Assembly (NCBI GenBank): GCA_024232355.1
Contig: JAAEPW010000386.1
Coordinates: 1-64,000 of the forward strand
Reading direction: 5' to 3'
Length of the DNA: 64,000 nt
From: Chloroflexota bacterium
GTDB taxonomy: Bacteria; Chloroflexota; Anaerolineae; B4-G1
The translations under genes were made by a program, and so were the position numbers. The stretch's first letter is position 1. The number at the start of each line of letters is the position of its first letter. The notes beneath the pieces were generated by a model. It saw nothing but the letters and a program-made list of their open reading frames with translations. It ran no database searches and had not been told where the DNA came from. Shown here piece after piece: positions 1 through 8,624 of this stretch.

Positions 1-47
1 TCCTCATCTGTGAGCGGTCTCAACGGGTCTTTCTGTCGTCGGGTCAT
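1..47 (-). CDS. 5' end of a probable IS630-type transposase (cut by window edge)
   Basis: On the minus strand an ATG at 47 follows an AAGGAG ribosome site (spacing about 8) and reads MTRRQKDPLRPLTDE before leaving the window. The KDPLRPLT..E opening resembles the first residues of helix-turn-helix IS630-family transposases that I associate with Chloroflexota genomes. Only 15 residues are visible, so the family call rests on recollection of that N-terminus and not on any catalytic motif. Confidence 0.4.
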   Translation of the reverse strand, partial: MTRRQKDPLRPLTDE

Positions 48-89
48 TTCTGGGCTCCTTCACAACATTGTCTTGTGTTCTACCCAGCC

Positions 90-117
90 ATTATACACGA
101 TTCGCCCAGAATGGCTA
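90..117 (-). promoter_or_regulatory. Possible promoter for the partial transposase
   Basis: Reading the minus strand, a perfect TATAAT lies at 95-90. A weak TAGCCA (4 of 6 matches to TTGACA) sits 16 bases upstream. The start codon at 47 is about 43 bases further on. Confidence 0.3.
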
Positions 118-146
118 CACTCGCGACAAGTGACCCACTAGTATTT

Positions 147-1580
147 TCATTCGAGTCTCCTGATATAGATTGGGTTGCTTAGAGCTTTTGCCATCAACGC
201 GGCGGGTTCCTCGTCCAACGATGTTTCTGGTGCTTTGGTGACCTCTGCTCGCCAATAAGTGCTTTTGTCCACGGTGATCTGCCATTCGTAGCTAAAGTCG
301 TCGTCGGTTATTTCCACCTCGCGGGTTTCGTAGGTCGAGACGAGCCGCATCAAGTACCCTGTTCCACTTTGAACGCGGCAACGTAGGCGCGGGTTAGCGC
401 CAGCGGGCAGGTGCAACTCATCTCCCATCGTGGCCTCCTGGCTCCCGTTGATTGCCTCTGCCGAAAGTTCAATCTGTGGTCCTGTTGGCCCCTCGGAAAT
501 AAAGACGCGCCCGGCCCGAATGCTGGCGATGATGGATTCTGTCGAGAGTGCGTCGGCATAGATCCAAGTGCAAGGTGTGCCGATTTCGTACCAACCCAAC
601 TTGCCCGTGAATGGTCCTTGGTGTTTGTCCGAGCCTCCCACAGCCGTGATCCGTTTTCCCTGGCGTAACTGCTTGTCCCACACGGCCAATGATTGGTAGT
701 TTGAGATAAACCACGGCGCTCCCCAGACCTCGATGCAATCAGGCTCGAATAGGTTGCCAAACTTCCACGGCGGGCCACTGTCCTTGGGATGATTGACCGA
801 GAACAGTGCACCGCGCGCCCTCACGGCTTTTCGCACCTGTGCCATTTGTTCATCGGTCCAGCAACGGAACTCGACAAAGCTATCAGCCGGCCAGACGTTG
901 GCATGACCATGATAGGTGGAAATCTCGATGCCGGGGATGAGCAGCAGGTCGAGAGTGGAGTGGGGGGGTAATAAAGGTAAATGGCTCACGGTGTTGTGCT
1001 CAGTGATGGCGATAAAGTCGAGCTCCTGAGCACGGGCCGCCGCTGCCAAGTCTGCCAATGACGCCGAACCATCCGAGTGCCACGAATGCGCGTGCAAATC
1101 CCCCCGGTACCACCGCGACCCAACTTTTTCAGTTCCCTTTGCCCCCTTATCTCTTTGTCTTTTTGTCTTTTTATCCCTCTTTATTTTTTCTTCCAACGTG
1201 ATCACGACTCGATAATCACATCCCTCAGGAGCGAGCTGGTAAAGCCCCAACAGGATGTGCCAGATACCAGGTTGCACCGGACCGGCGAGGTAGCCGGGTG
1301 TGGCCTCATCCACAGCGATGGTAAACTCTTGCCGTGCTGTGCCGCTCCAACCTCGAAATCCCTGGGCAGTCAGGAACTTGGTTCCTCGTGGATCGAAAAG
1401 GCCAATGTCCACAATATTGCCTTGTTGTTGACTGATCTTGTCTCCGCCGAGTTGACGGTTGACTTGGTAGCGCACGTGAATTTGGATGGTTCCCGGTGGC
1501 ACCTCAAAAGGCAGCAACGGAAACTCGTTTGCGATTTGATCTTGTGCGTCAAAATGGCCTTCCAGCACGATTTCTGTCAT
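147..1580 (-). CDS. PHP-domain metallohydrolase (CehA/McbA type)
   Basis: A 477-residue protein with two parts. Residues 1-130 look like a beta-sandwich. From about 158 there is a PHP (polymerase and histidinol phosphatase) metal-dependent hydrolase domain. The expected metal ligands are all visible: DLHAHS (161-166), TEHN (193-196), GIEIS, the NHP histidine and the GGSDKH motif. PHP enzymes of this kind hydrolyse phosphoesters or related bonds with two or three bound metals; the substrate cannot be read from sequence. The two domains are joined by a lysine/arginine-rich stretch (about 131-156). No signal peptide is evident, so a cytosolic location is likely. The start lacks a strong ribosome site. 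It is isolated from its neighbours by a long gap upstream. Confidence 0.8.
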   Translation of the reverse strand: MTEIVLEGHFDAQDQIANEFPLLPFEVPPGTIQIHVRYQVNRQLGGDKISQQQGNIVDIGLFDPRGTKFLTAQGFRGWSGTARQEFTIAVDEATPGYLAGPVQPGIWHILLGLYQLAPEGCDYRVVITLEEKIKRDKKTKRQRDKGAKGTEKVGSRWYRGDLHAHSWHSDGSASLADLAAAARAQELDFIAITEHNTVSHLPLLPPHSTLDLLLIPGIEISTYHGHANVWPADSFVEFRCWTDEQMAQVRKAVRARGALFSVNHPKDSGPPWKFGNLFEPDCIEVWGAPWFISNYQSLAVWDKQLRQGKRITAVGGSDKHQGPFTGKLGWYEIGTPCTWIYADALSTESIIASIRAGRVFISEGPTGPQIELSAEAINGSQEATMGDELHLPAGANPRLRCRVQSGTGYLMRLVSTYETREVEITDDDFSYEWQITVDKSTYWRAEVTKAPETSLDEEPAALMAKALSNPIYIRRLE

Positions 1581-1797
1581 TGAGATTTCTCTTTCGATAG
1601 CTATTGGCGACTTGCGTCAACTGCTTAATTTTCTCCATTCGAGGGGGTTTGTCAAGCGAGGAAAAAACAAAAAAAATCGTGCGCGTACGAGACATACCAA
1701 GTTTTTTGCAAAGGGCTACGAGCGATTCTTTTCACGATGTTTTGTCTCTCGATGTGATAATAGGATCGCACCATCTAGGTACGTCAGATACAAGCCA

Positions 1798-1970
1798 CCG
1801 CCAAAGGTAGGGCAATTGCACTTATAATGTGGAACCTTGTTTTATGCACAAAACTCGGTAATTTCGTTAGTAGCATAGGGCCTTGTGCCCGTTTTACGCC
1901 CACGAGGGGCTATGCTACGTGTTGGACTCGAAGCACTGAAATATAAATGCAATCGCCCTACCGCCAAAGG
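1798..1970. mobile_element. MITE-like element (153 bp) with 10-bp target duplication
   Basis: The element proper spans 1808-1960. Its ends are 13-bp terminal inverted repeats, TAGGGCAATTGCA at 1808-1820 and TGCAATCGCCCTA at 1948-1960 (one mismatch). Directly outside lie perfect 10-bp direct repeats CCGCCAAAGG at 1798-1807 and 1961-1970, as expected of a target-site duplication. Inside is a second inverted repeat, GTAGCATAG (about 1870) against CTATGCTAC (about 1910). No reading frame fills it, so it would depend on a transposase elsewhere. It is the main content of the gap 1581-2134. Confidence 0.7.
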
Positions 1971-2036
1971 CAGTGGCAGTTGACTATATAAGGAGAGTGA
2001 GATTTTGATATGGGCAGCACACTCGTTTGGACGTAA

Positions 2037-2112
2037 AAAGAGTACCACAGATGTGGAGATACACGATGAACAATCACTAGAATCGTGTATTTTTTTGTCC
2101 GTGGTACTCTTT
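2037..2112. terminator. Two-tier stem-loop downstream of the SH3/glycosidase gene
   Basis: An outer perfect 12-bp stem (AAAGAGTACCAC at 2037-2048 with GTGGTACTCTTT at 2101-2112) encloses an inner perfect 9-bp stem (ATACACGAT at 2059-2067 with ATCGTGTAT at 2082-2090). It lies just after the stop of the minus-strand gene ending at 2135. A T-run follows the inner stem only on the plus strand, so it is either a structured 3' end or another small repeat element. Confidence 0.45.
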
Positions 2113-2134
2113 CTAAAAGTGTATCAGTTTTATT

Positions 2135-4234
2135 CTATCGGCGCCAGCGGTAATCGTGATCTAGTGCCTTTTTAAAATCTTTGTGAATCTCCCCTTTGTT
2201 CTCAATGGCCCAAGCATCGCCCGTCCAACGGTAGAGCAGTAGGCAGTGGATCTGCGGAACGTGAGGGATGTTGTTCCAACGGTCTATCTCGGCATAGGCT
2301 GCTTGCACCCAGCCTGTGTCCTTGTTCACCCAACCGATCTTGGCCTCTTCTTGCGGGTTGCGTGGGCGATGGTCCAGCGCCAGCCAGTGATTCGACTCGG
2401 TGATATAGATGGGCCGGTCGTGCCACTTGGCCGGGATGGCCTCGGCAAAGGGACGGTAGGCGTAAAAGTCGTAATAGTGCTCGTGGACCGTGCCTGGCTT
2501 GAGAAACTCGTCGCCAAAGGGGGCCTTGCTGGTGATGAGGCTCACTTCCATCCAGTGGGTGTAGGTGTGCAATGCGACGCCATCCAGGTCGTCCACATGA
2601 TCAAGCATTTCCTTGTGATACTCTAGTGGACGGTTTCGCTTGCCCCCCATCTTGGCCCAAGGATAGGTGTTGTACGGGTCCACCGCGCCCAACACGACTT
2701 GGGCGTTTGGGTCAGCTTCTTTGATGCGCTGCCGCGCCAGGTTGAACGCTTTGGCGAACAGTTGTGGGGTGATGTGTTCGGTGGGATGTTCGGCTCCGCC
2801 AGGGTGTTCGCGCACGTTATTCTGTTCGTTACCGACGATCCACACCCGGCACCCTTTGGAATTCCGGACGTAACTGGCGCACGATTTGGCATAATCATCG
2901 TACTTTGAGCTTACCGGTATTGTACCGGATGGCTCGTAGCCGTTGTTGAGGCGGACGATGACGCCGTAACCAGCGTTAGACCACGAACTATAGTCGTGAC
3001 CGCCACCGTGATTGGGATTGTCGCCTATCGCCTCGGTAAAGAGCACCCAGCCGGTTTTGCCCTTATCCTTGAACAGAAAGCGAAAGTTGACCGGAGTGGT
3101 CGCACCAGCACCGTGGATGCCAAAGATCCACGCACTCTCTCCTTGGGGTACGGATGCGGGGTCCACCGGCTTGCGTTTGTCGGACGTGTGCTCGGCTTGT
3201 ACGTACGCGCCGTTCACGTATCCCTTGTGCAGGCTGGGGGTGCGGATTTGGATCCAGTGATCCTGGCCAATTTTGCCTCCCGCTTGCGCTGGATCCTCCA
3301 GTACCTCTAGCATAGTCTTGTTCTCCACGTGCCAAGTGATGGGTGTGTGCGTTCCTGCCCCTTGCCGGATGTTCAGCCCGGTCCCACTGTTGACGAATAT
3401 GCGGGGAGTTGGCGTGCCGGGGGATACCGGCTTGGCTGGGATTGTTTCCACTCCGATGGGCGCTTTTTCGGACAGACTCAAATACCAAGCAGCGGTGTAT
3501 CCCTCGACGCCGCTGGCCGTGCGGACCTGGAGCCATTGACCTTGCTGTCCCACTTTGGCCCGTACATACACTTCTGGTTCTAGGGCTTCCAATATGGCTC
3601 CGTGATCCACTTCTGCGACCGCAGGTTGATCGGTGGATGAGGTAGGGCGAATTCGCAAAAAGCCCATCTCTGGACTGTTCACTTTTAGATTCAGGCTAGT
3701 TTTTGCCAGGTACCAAGCAGCCGTATACCCCTCAGTGCCATCAGGAGTGCGTACTTGGAGCCATTGACCCTGCTGTCCCACTTTAGCCCGCACATCGGCT
3801 TCTGGTTCTAGGGCTTCCAGTATCGCCCCGTCGTTCACCTTGGCGACGAGGGTTTTCCCGGTGGACGGGCCCGCACGGACGTTCAGATAGCCCGCCTCTG
3901 GGCTGACCACTTGAACCTTAACCCCTGCTTTGGGGGTCGAGATGCTAAAGGAGACCGCCGCGGCAGGCATTTCTTCCTTGGGCGGTTTGGCCTTGATGCC
4001 AAAGGATACAGCTTTGGGGGTGTGTATCTGTAGATGCTGGGCCGAGACATAGCCCTTGGCTCCCTCAGGGGTGCGAACGTAGAGCCACTGATCCTCTTTT
4101 CCCATCTTTTTCTTTACAGCCGACTTTGGTTCCAGAGGTTCCAGTGCCGTCCCGGTTTGCAGTTGCGTGATGGGGGGATGTGGATAGAGATATACATTTT
4201 TTCTAGTTTTTACTGGCTTTTTTTTGCTTGACAT
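2135..4234 (-). CDS. SH3-repeat protein with glycoside-hydrolase-like barrel
   Basis: The start is the second of two adjacent ATG codons, which gives the best spacing to the GGAGG site; the product is 699 residues. Four bacterial SH3 repeats fill roughly residues 12-375, each with the pattern LNVR...L.PLEP....K.G..GQWL.VRT..G..GY..A.YL. The last 310 residues resemble a clan-A glycosidase (TIM) barrel: VGNEQN could supply the acid/base glutamate and YITESN the nucleophile. Bacterial SH3 domains usually bind cell-wall peptides, so a wall-associated glycosidase is plausible. There is no signal peptide; the N-terminus is MSSKKKPVK. The next gene is a paralogue over the SH3 part. The substrate is unknown. 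Confidence 0.75.
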   Translation of the reverse strand: MSSKKKPVKTRKNVYLYPHPPITQLQTGTALEPLEPKSAVKKKMGKEDQWLYVRTPEGAKGYVSAQHLQIHTPKAVSFGIKAKPPKEEMPAAAVSFSISTPKAGVKVQVVSPEAGYLNVRAGPSTGKTLVAKVNDGAILEALEPEADVRAKVGQQGQWLQVRTPDGTEGYTAAWYLAKTSLNLKVNSPEMGFLRIRPTSSTDQPAVAEVDHGAILEALEPEVYVRAKVGQQGQWLQVRTASGVEGYTAAWYLSLSEKAPIGVETIPAKPVSPGTPTPRIFVNSGTGLNIRQGAGTHTPITWHVENKTMLEVLEDPAQAGGKIGQDHWIQIRTPSLHKGYVNGAYVQAEHTSDKRKPVDPASVPQGESAWIFGIHGAGATTPVNFRFLFKDKGKTGWVLFTEAIGDNPNHGGGHDYSSWSNAGYGVIVRLNNGYEPSGTIPVSSKYDDYAKSCASYVRNSKGCRVWIVGNEQNNVREHPGGAEHPTEHITPQLFAKAFNLARQRIKEADPNAQVVLGAVDPYNTYPWAKMGGKRNRPLEYHKEMLDHVDDLDGVALHTYTHWMEVSLITSKAPFGDEFLKPGTVHEHYYDFYAYRPFAEAIPAKWHDRPIYITESNHWLALDHRPRNPQEEAKIGWVNKDTGWVQAAYAEIDRWNNIPHVPQIHCLLLYRWTGDAWAIENKGEIHKDFKKALDHDYRWRR

Positions 4235-4360
4235 CATTTTCCTCCTTAACTTGAGTGAACTGGTTTCTAATCTTTGATTAACAACGAAATGTACAGAGCA
4301 TCCCAAACGTAATCCCGCCCGAGGAAAACTTTTTTTGTCTACTCGGGAGAATTTGTTAAA

Positions 4361-5974
4361 TTAGGCCTTGCTGAGCCGTTTGTAGGCATCGTAGGTTTTT
4401 CGAATCAGATTGCCATAGTGTGTGGCTTGGCCGGAACCATTGTAGATTTTGGCAAAGCCCTCGAAATTCGAGTTTTGCAGCATCTGAATGGTCTTGGCAC
4501 CGCGGCTGCGCACAAAGTTGAAAAAGCCTGTTGCCTGGTTGCGCTCGCTTTCGACAAAGGCGTCAAACATTTTCTGGACCGAGGTGTAGCCGAGGCCAGC
4601 ATAGTTGAATCCCATAATCTGCGGTCCCCCCATACTGATGGAGGACTTGGCAGCTGTATCGTCCAGCGTACAGGCAAATTCCAATACCTCCCACTCGTTG
4701 TTTTGATCCCCGTGAAAACTCCGCCACGCTTGATCTGGCGCAGACCGCCACTGGTGGCCTGTCCATCGTTTGTCCGAGTTGTAGACAAAGTGCTGGCCGA
4801 ATTTGTTGGGATTGTTCTTGCCCCACCGGTCGTAAAAGATCTGGTTCTCAAAACGGATAATCATTCGTCCATCGGTACCAAAGGAACGACCGCCCGATTC
4901 GACTGTCAAGACAGCCACAGCGACGCCGGGGTCAATCGCCAGTTTGTCAGCTAACACCTGTAGCAGCCCGCCGAGGCGGTTCCAGGCGTTGGCGACTTGG
5001 CGTTCGGTGCTGTTGAGGTTGGAGGTGATGGCGATCTTTTGCTCTGTTGGCGGCTCAAGCTCTGCGTCCGGGGCGCGCGTGCTGATGAGCGAAAAGTAGG
5101 ATGCAGCGCCATAACCCTCTTGTCCATCGTCTAGGCGTACCTTGAGCCATTCTCCTCGTTGACCAACTTTGCCCCGGATGTCCGCCTCAGGCTCCAGCGG
5201 CACTAGGCTGGTATCGTGTTGGGCTTTGGTGACGAGTGCGCCAGAGGTCGAGGGGGCGTTGCGGATGTTCAAGTAACCGACTTCTGGGCTGTAGATCCAG
5301 ACCTTGAATTCAGATGCTTTGGTTTTTGTGACCGGTTTGGGTGGTTCTGGGCCAGGTTCTTCTACAACGGTGACCGAGGGTGTCTCTGGCGGCTCGGCGG
5401 GTTTCTCCGACAGTTCGAGGTACCAGGCCGCAGCATAGACCTCCCTGCCATCATCCAAGCGCACATGTAGCCATTCCCCCCGTTGACCAACCTTGGCACG
5501 CACAGTTCCCTCTGGTTCTAATGGGGTAACGGTGTTTCCGTGCGACACTTTGGTGATGAGTGTGCCGGATGTTGATGGCTGGCTCCTCATATTCAGGTAA
5601 CCCACCTCTGGGCTGGCCACTTTGACCTCGATTTCTACCTTTACGGCAGAGATGCCAAAGGACACTGGTGCAACGGGTATTGCCTCTTTTGTAGGTTTGG
5701 CCTCAATCTCTTTGGTCTCGGCCGGTTTGGCCCCGATACCAAACGATACTGAATCGGGTATGTGGATTTGTAGATGCTGAGCCGAAACATATCCCTTGGC
5801 CCCATCGGGAGTACGGATGTAGAGCCATTGGTCTTTTTGCCCTATTTTTTTCTTTAACTCTGTTGCTGGTTCCAGGACTGTTAGCACGGTCTCGGTTTCT
5901 ACTTTGGTAATGGGGGGCCTGGGAAAGACAAATAAAGGATTCTTGACTTGTACCGACTTTTTACTATTTGACAT
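4361..5974 (-). CDS. SH3-repeat N-acetylmuramidase (peptidoglycan hydrolase)
   Basis: The start was placed at MSNSKKS because AAGGAG lies eight bases upstream; product 537 residues. Three SH3 repeats (about residues 12-310) share the wording of the neighbouring gene, including a common opening of the form FPRPPITKVET and KGYVSAQHLQIH. The C-terminal 205 residues match the N-acetylmuramidase family PF11860 (formerly DUF3380): AVLTVESGGRSF with a likely catalytic glutamate, RFENQIFYDRW, and SMGGPQIMGFNYAGLGY. Such enzymes cut the glycan strand of peptidoglycan. As in its neighbour, no signal peptide is visible, which is odd for a wall hydrolase. The pair probably arose by duplication of the SH3 module followed by different catalytic partners. 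Confidence 0.82.
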   Translation of the reverse strand: MSNSKKSVQVKNPLFVFPRPPITKVETETVLTVLEPATELKKKIGQKDQWLYIRTPDGAKGYVSAQHLQIHIPDSVSFGIGAKPAETKEIEAKPTKEAIPVAPVSFGISAVKVEIEVKVASPEVGYLNMRSQPSTSGTLITKVSHGNTVTPLEPEGTVRAKVGQRGEWLHVRLDDGREVYAAAWYLELSEKPAEPPETPSVTVVEEPGPEPPKPVTKTKASEFKVWIYSPEVGYLNIRNAPSTSGALVTKAQHDTSLVPLEPEADIRGKVGQRGEWLKVRLDDGQEGYGAASYFSLISTRAPDAELEPPTEQKIAITSNLNSTERQVANAWNRLGGLLQVLADKLAIDPGVAVAVLTVESGGRSFGTDGRMIIRFENQIFYDRWGKNNPNKFGQHFVYNSDKRWTGHQWRSAPDQAWRSFHGDQNNEWEVLEFACTLDDTAAKSSISMGGPQIMGFNYAGLGYTSVQKMFDAFVESERNQATGFFNFVRSRGAKTIQMLQNSNFEGFAKIYNGSGQATHYGNLIRKTYDAYKRLSKA

Positions 5975-6249
5975 AGCTTTTCTCCTTTCTTGTGAACTGA
6001 TGTCATTTTGGGCCTGGAGCGAGCGCTCCAATTCTTCTTTGCGGAATAATTTATTACCGCCACCCTATATTATATCCGATGAACCTTCCAAACGCCTTAC
6101 AAAATGGGGTGCTGACCTTCCAAAAACCTTCCAATTTGAAAGATTTCTATTGGCGAACGCTTGGTTGGAATAGATGATGGTTTGAGTAGAGGTCGACATG
6201 TTGTCATTGGACTTTGAATAAACTTTTCCTTACAGATATCTGATGCAAA

Positions 6250-6414
6250 AATACCGAGGCACTGGTTCAGTTGAATGGGATTACGATGTAGCCACGCTTT
6301 CCATAGCACGTAAGGCCCTGCGAGGTATGGAAACCTCGGCTACAAGCCCCTTTTTGAGCCACAATTGGCTGACTATCCAGAAATCCCACCCAACTGAACC
6401 AGTACCAATACCGA
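6250..6414. mobile_element. MITE-like element (149 bp) with 8-bp target duplication
   Basis: The element proper is 6258-6406. Its terminal inverted repeats are 23 bp (6258-6280 and 6384-6406; 20 of 23 match) with the core ACTGGTTCAGTTG. Perfect 8-bp direct repeats AATACCGA flank it at 6250-6257 and 6407-6414. An inner inverted repeat (6287-6305 with 6326-6344; 16 of 19) begins TGTAGCC and ends GGCTACA. No gene fits inside. Its size and nested layout resemble the element near 1.8 kb although the terminal sequences differ. Confidence 0.65.
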
Positions 6415-6435
6415 TAATTGCTGACAAATTGCCAC

Positions 6436-6501
6436 TTTTAGCCACGAATTCCACGAATTAGCACGAAAAATTGGTGAAATTCGTGGAATTCGTGGCTAAA
6501 A
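6436..6501. repeat. 66-bp palindrome, perfect 24-bp arms
   Basis: The left arm 6436-6459 starts TTTTAGCCACGAATTCC and is an exact reverse complement of 6478-6501; the loop is 18 bases. Each arm contains a partial internal repeat (ACGAATT twice). It resembles hairpin repeats scattered through environmental bacterial genomes. No coding role is apparent. Confidence 0.6.
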
Positions 6502-6639
6502 AAGCCTGGTTAACTGGCCAGGATAGCCTTTGGCGCATAGACATATCATTTGTTCAAAGTCCAATGTCAGGATGTGCATATTATACAACCAGACGCAACT
6601 GTGTTCAAGTGGCTTTGACTCGTAACAGTACATAATCTT

Positions 6640-6669
6640 TTGCTCTTTTATTCTCTTGTGTGGTATAAT
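6640..6669 (+). promoter_or_regulatory. Promoter of the DUF2723 membrane protein
   Basis: A perfect TATAAT (6664-6669) is preceded by TTGCTC (6640-6645) with an 18-base spacer. It lies about 60 bases before the preferred start codon. Confidence 0.45.
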
Positions 6670-6728
6670 GCCGGGCGCATTTGCGTGAACAACGTATAAC
6701 GTTTTCGATGTCGGGGGAGGCTGTCCTG

Positions 6729-8624
6729 GTGATTGAGAGAGTTAGAGCTTTTTTTGACCAACGTGATTGGAGAGTCTGGGCGATTCTTGCGATGGCCATT
6801 ACTTGTTTGCTGTACCTTTCCACTTTTCAGACTGTCGTGAATGGCAGCGACAGCCCATACACAACAGATGTGGGGGAGATTCAGAATGCGCTTCCACGTT
6901 GGGGAACAATTCACTGGACGGGGTATCCGCTTTACACTTTTCTTGGTTCATCATTTGTCACGCTTTTGCGTTGGGTAGGCGTCCCTCCGGCTGCTGGGGC
7001 CTCACTTTTTTCGGTACTGTGGGGCATCGTTTCGGTGGGGTTGATGGTGGCGTTGTTGCAGGAACTGCACGTGTCTGGCCCGTTGTCGGCGCTGGGTGCA
7101 CTCTTGCTCGCCGTCTCTACCTCGGTGTGGATGGACGCTTCGCTTGCCGAGGTCCATACGATGACCACAGCCCTTACTATCGCCATACTCTTGTTTGCGC
7201 TTCGCCTTGGGCGTTCTGGGGATCGTCGCGACCTTTTTCTATTGGCCCTGGTCTTTAGCCAATCTGTGGCTCATCAGCGGGCGGTGGTCTTTACGGCTTT
7301 GGCAGCGGCCGTGCTTGTATTGGAGCAGTGGCGGGTAATCTGGCGTGAGTTTCTCCCGACCTTGACCTTGTGCCTGTTGTCGCCGCTCACCTATCTCTAT
7401 CTTCCTTGGCGTGTGTCTCAGGGCGCTACGTGGATTTTTGGCACGCCTGGCACCTGGCAACGTGTGATGGGTATGCTTTTGGACAATCGGGCGGAGCGCA
7501 TTGTCGCTTGGCCAGAAGGGGTTGACGAGTGGATGGTCAGGATTGGACGGGCGTTTACCGTAACGGCGATGGATTTGCCGCTCGTGCTACTCGTGTTGGG
7601 ACTGTTTGGGGTGCTTGCGCTTGCACTAGAGAAACGTTGGCAAGAGTCGCTGGGACTGACGCTGGCCTGGGTGCCTCATCTTTTGTTGACCGGCGTGATC
7701 TGGATCGGACGTGTTGGGGATGCGCAGTTGGCCGCTCATCTCCCTGTAACGATTCTGGCTGTTGTCGGAGTGGCGTTTCTGGCGGACTTTGTGAGTCGCC
7801 GGATTACACATGGGCGTTCTGCGGCCTCGTTATTGCTTGCCGGTATCTTTATTTTGTTGTTCGTGTTGAATCGACCCACGATACTAAAAGTGACGCGTGA
7901 CCCCAGTGCAGAGGTGATCGTTTCTGTGGCGGAACGAGTTGAGCTATTCTCCGATGATGAACCTATCACGTTCATGGCTTTGTGGGGTAACGATTATTGG
8001 GCCTTGGCTTATGCTCAGGCATTCCAGGACCGTCTTGTTGGGTTGAATTTTGTAGATCATAATGCTTCTTTTCAGGAAATCGTGGACAGAGGCGATCATC
8101 TGTTTACATTTGACCAGACCTTTTATTGGCAGCCCGTTTCGTGGTGGGAAGAACGGTTGGGTCGGGTCTATCTTGTGTCGGCTGCTCCAGAAATTGTCGA
8201 GATTGCCGTACAGCCACCCTTGACACTCATCGACGTGCCGGCGGGACCCGATCTAGACCTAGGGAATGGTATGTGGATACGTTCGGCGCAACTGACACCG
8301 TTGGAGAATGGTGATTGGGTACTGACGGTGTATTGGCAGGCAGAGAGCGCTCCAACTGTAGATTATAGTGTCGCCGTTCACCTGGTGTCCTGGGATCCGC
8401 CTCGCAGTGGAGAGGATGTTCTCTTTCAGGCCGACCAGGCGCACCCCGTGTATGGCTGGTATCCTACTTCTCGTTGGGATGCTGGGGAGATCGTGCGCGA
8501 ACACTATCTCATAAAAGTGCCAGAGGGTGCTGCTCCCCAAGCTGTCCGCATTGCCCTATACTATACCGATGATGCGGGTGATTTTGTCAACAGTCCCTGG
8601 TTGTCACTGCCGGCTGGTGACTAG
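6729..8624 (+). CDS. DUF2723-family polytopic membrane protein
   Basis: The start is taken as GTG because a GGGGAGG site lies eight bases upstream; TTG at 6681 and ATG at 6708 are in frame but lack a site. The product is 631 residues. About ten hydrophobic segments fill roughly residues 10-395, followed by an outward-facing tail of about 230 residues that looks beta-rich. The early loop contains GDSPYTTDVGEI...GYPLY, a variant of the GD.GE....GYPLY signature of DUF2723 proteins, which are distantly related to PMT-type glycosyltransferases that use lipid-linked sugars. Activity is not demonstrated for most members. It converges on psuG, and the two genes share the bases CTAG in their stop codons. 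Confidence 0.7.
   Translation: MIERVRAFFDQRDWRVWAILAMAITCLLYLSTFQTVVNGSDSPYTTDVGEIQNALPRWGTIHWTGYPLYTFLGSSFVTLLRWVGVPPAAGASLFSVLWGIVSVGLMVALLQELHVSGPLSALGALLLAVSTSVWMDASLAEVHTMTTALTIAILLFALRLGRSGDRRDLFLLALVFSQSVAHQRAVVFTALAAAVLVLEQWRVIWREFLPTLTLCLLSPLTYLYLPWRVSQGATWIFGTPGTWQRVMGMLLDNRAERIVAWPEGVDEWMVRIGRAFTVTAMDLPLVLLVLGLFGVLALALEKRWQESLGLTLAWVPHLLLTGVIWIGRVGDAQLAAHLPVTILAVVGVAFLADFVSRRITHGRSAASLLLAGIFILLFVLNRPTILKVTRDPSAEVIVSVAERVELFSDDEPITFMALWGNDYWALAYAQAFQDRLVGLNFVDHNASFQEIVDRGDHLFTFDQTFYWQPVSWWEERLGRVYLVSAAPEIVEIAVQPPLTLIDVPAGPDLDLGNGMWIRSAQLTPLENGDWVLTVYWQAESAPTVDYSVAVHLVSWDPPRSGEDVLFQADQAHPVYGWYPTSRWDAGEIVREHYLIKVPEGAAPQAVRIALYYTDDAGDFVNSPWLSLPAGD

Larger units (their letters stand above)
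6202..6569. repeat. Outer inverted repeat enclosing two smaller elements
   Basis: TGTCATTGGACTTTGAA at 6202-6218 pairs with TTCAAAGTCCAATGTCA at 6553-6569 (16 of 17). Between the arms lie the MITE-like element at 6258-6406 and the palindrome at 6436-6501. I saw no convincing flanking duplication, so this may be an older element that received insertions. Together these elements account for most of the gap 5975-6728. Confidence 0.5.

Noticed and set aside
6202..6569. CRISPR array or phage attachment site
   Set aside because: The repeats are inverted, not regularly spaced direct repeats, and no integrase or Cas gene is nearby.
8621..8624. Overlap of converging stop codons in CTAG
   Set aside because: Compact convergent ends are common, and the palindrome CTAG supplies a stop on both strands by itself; not informative.
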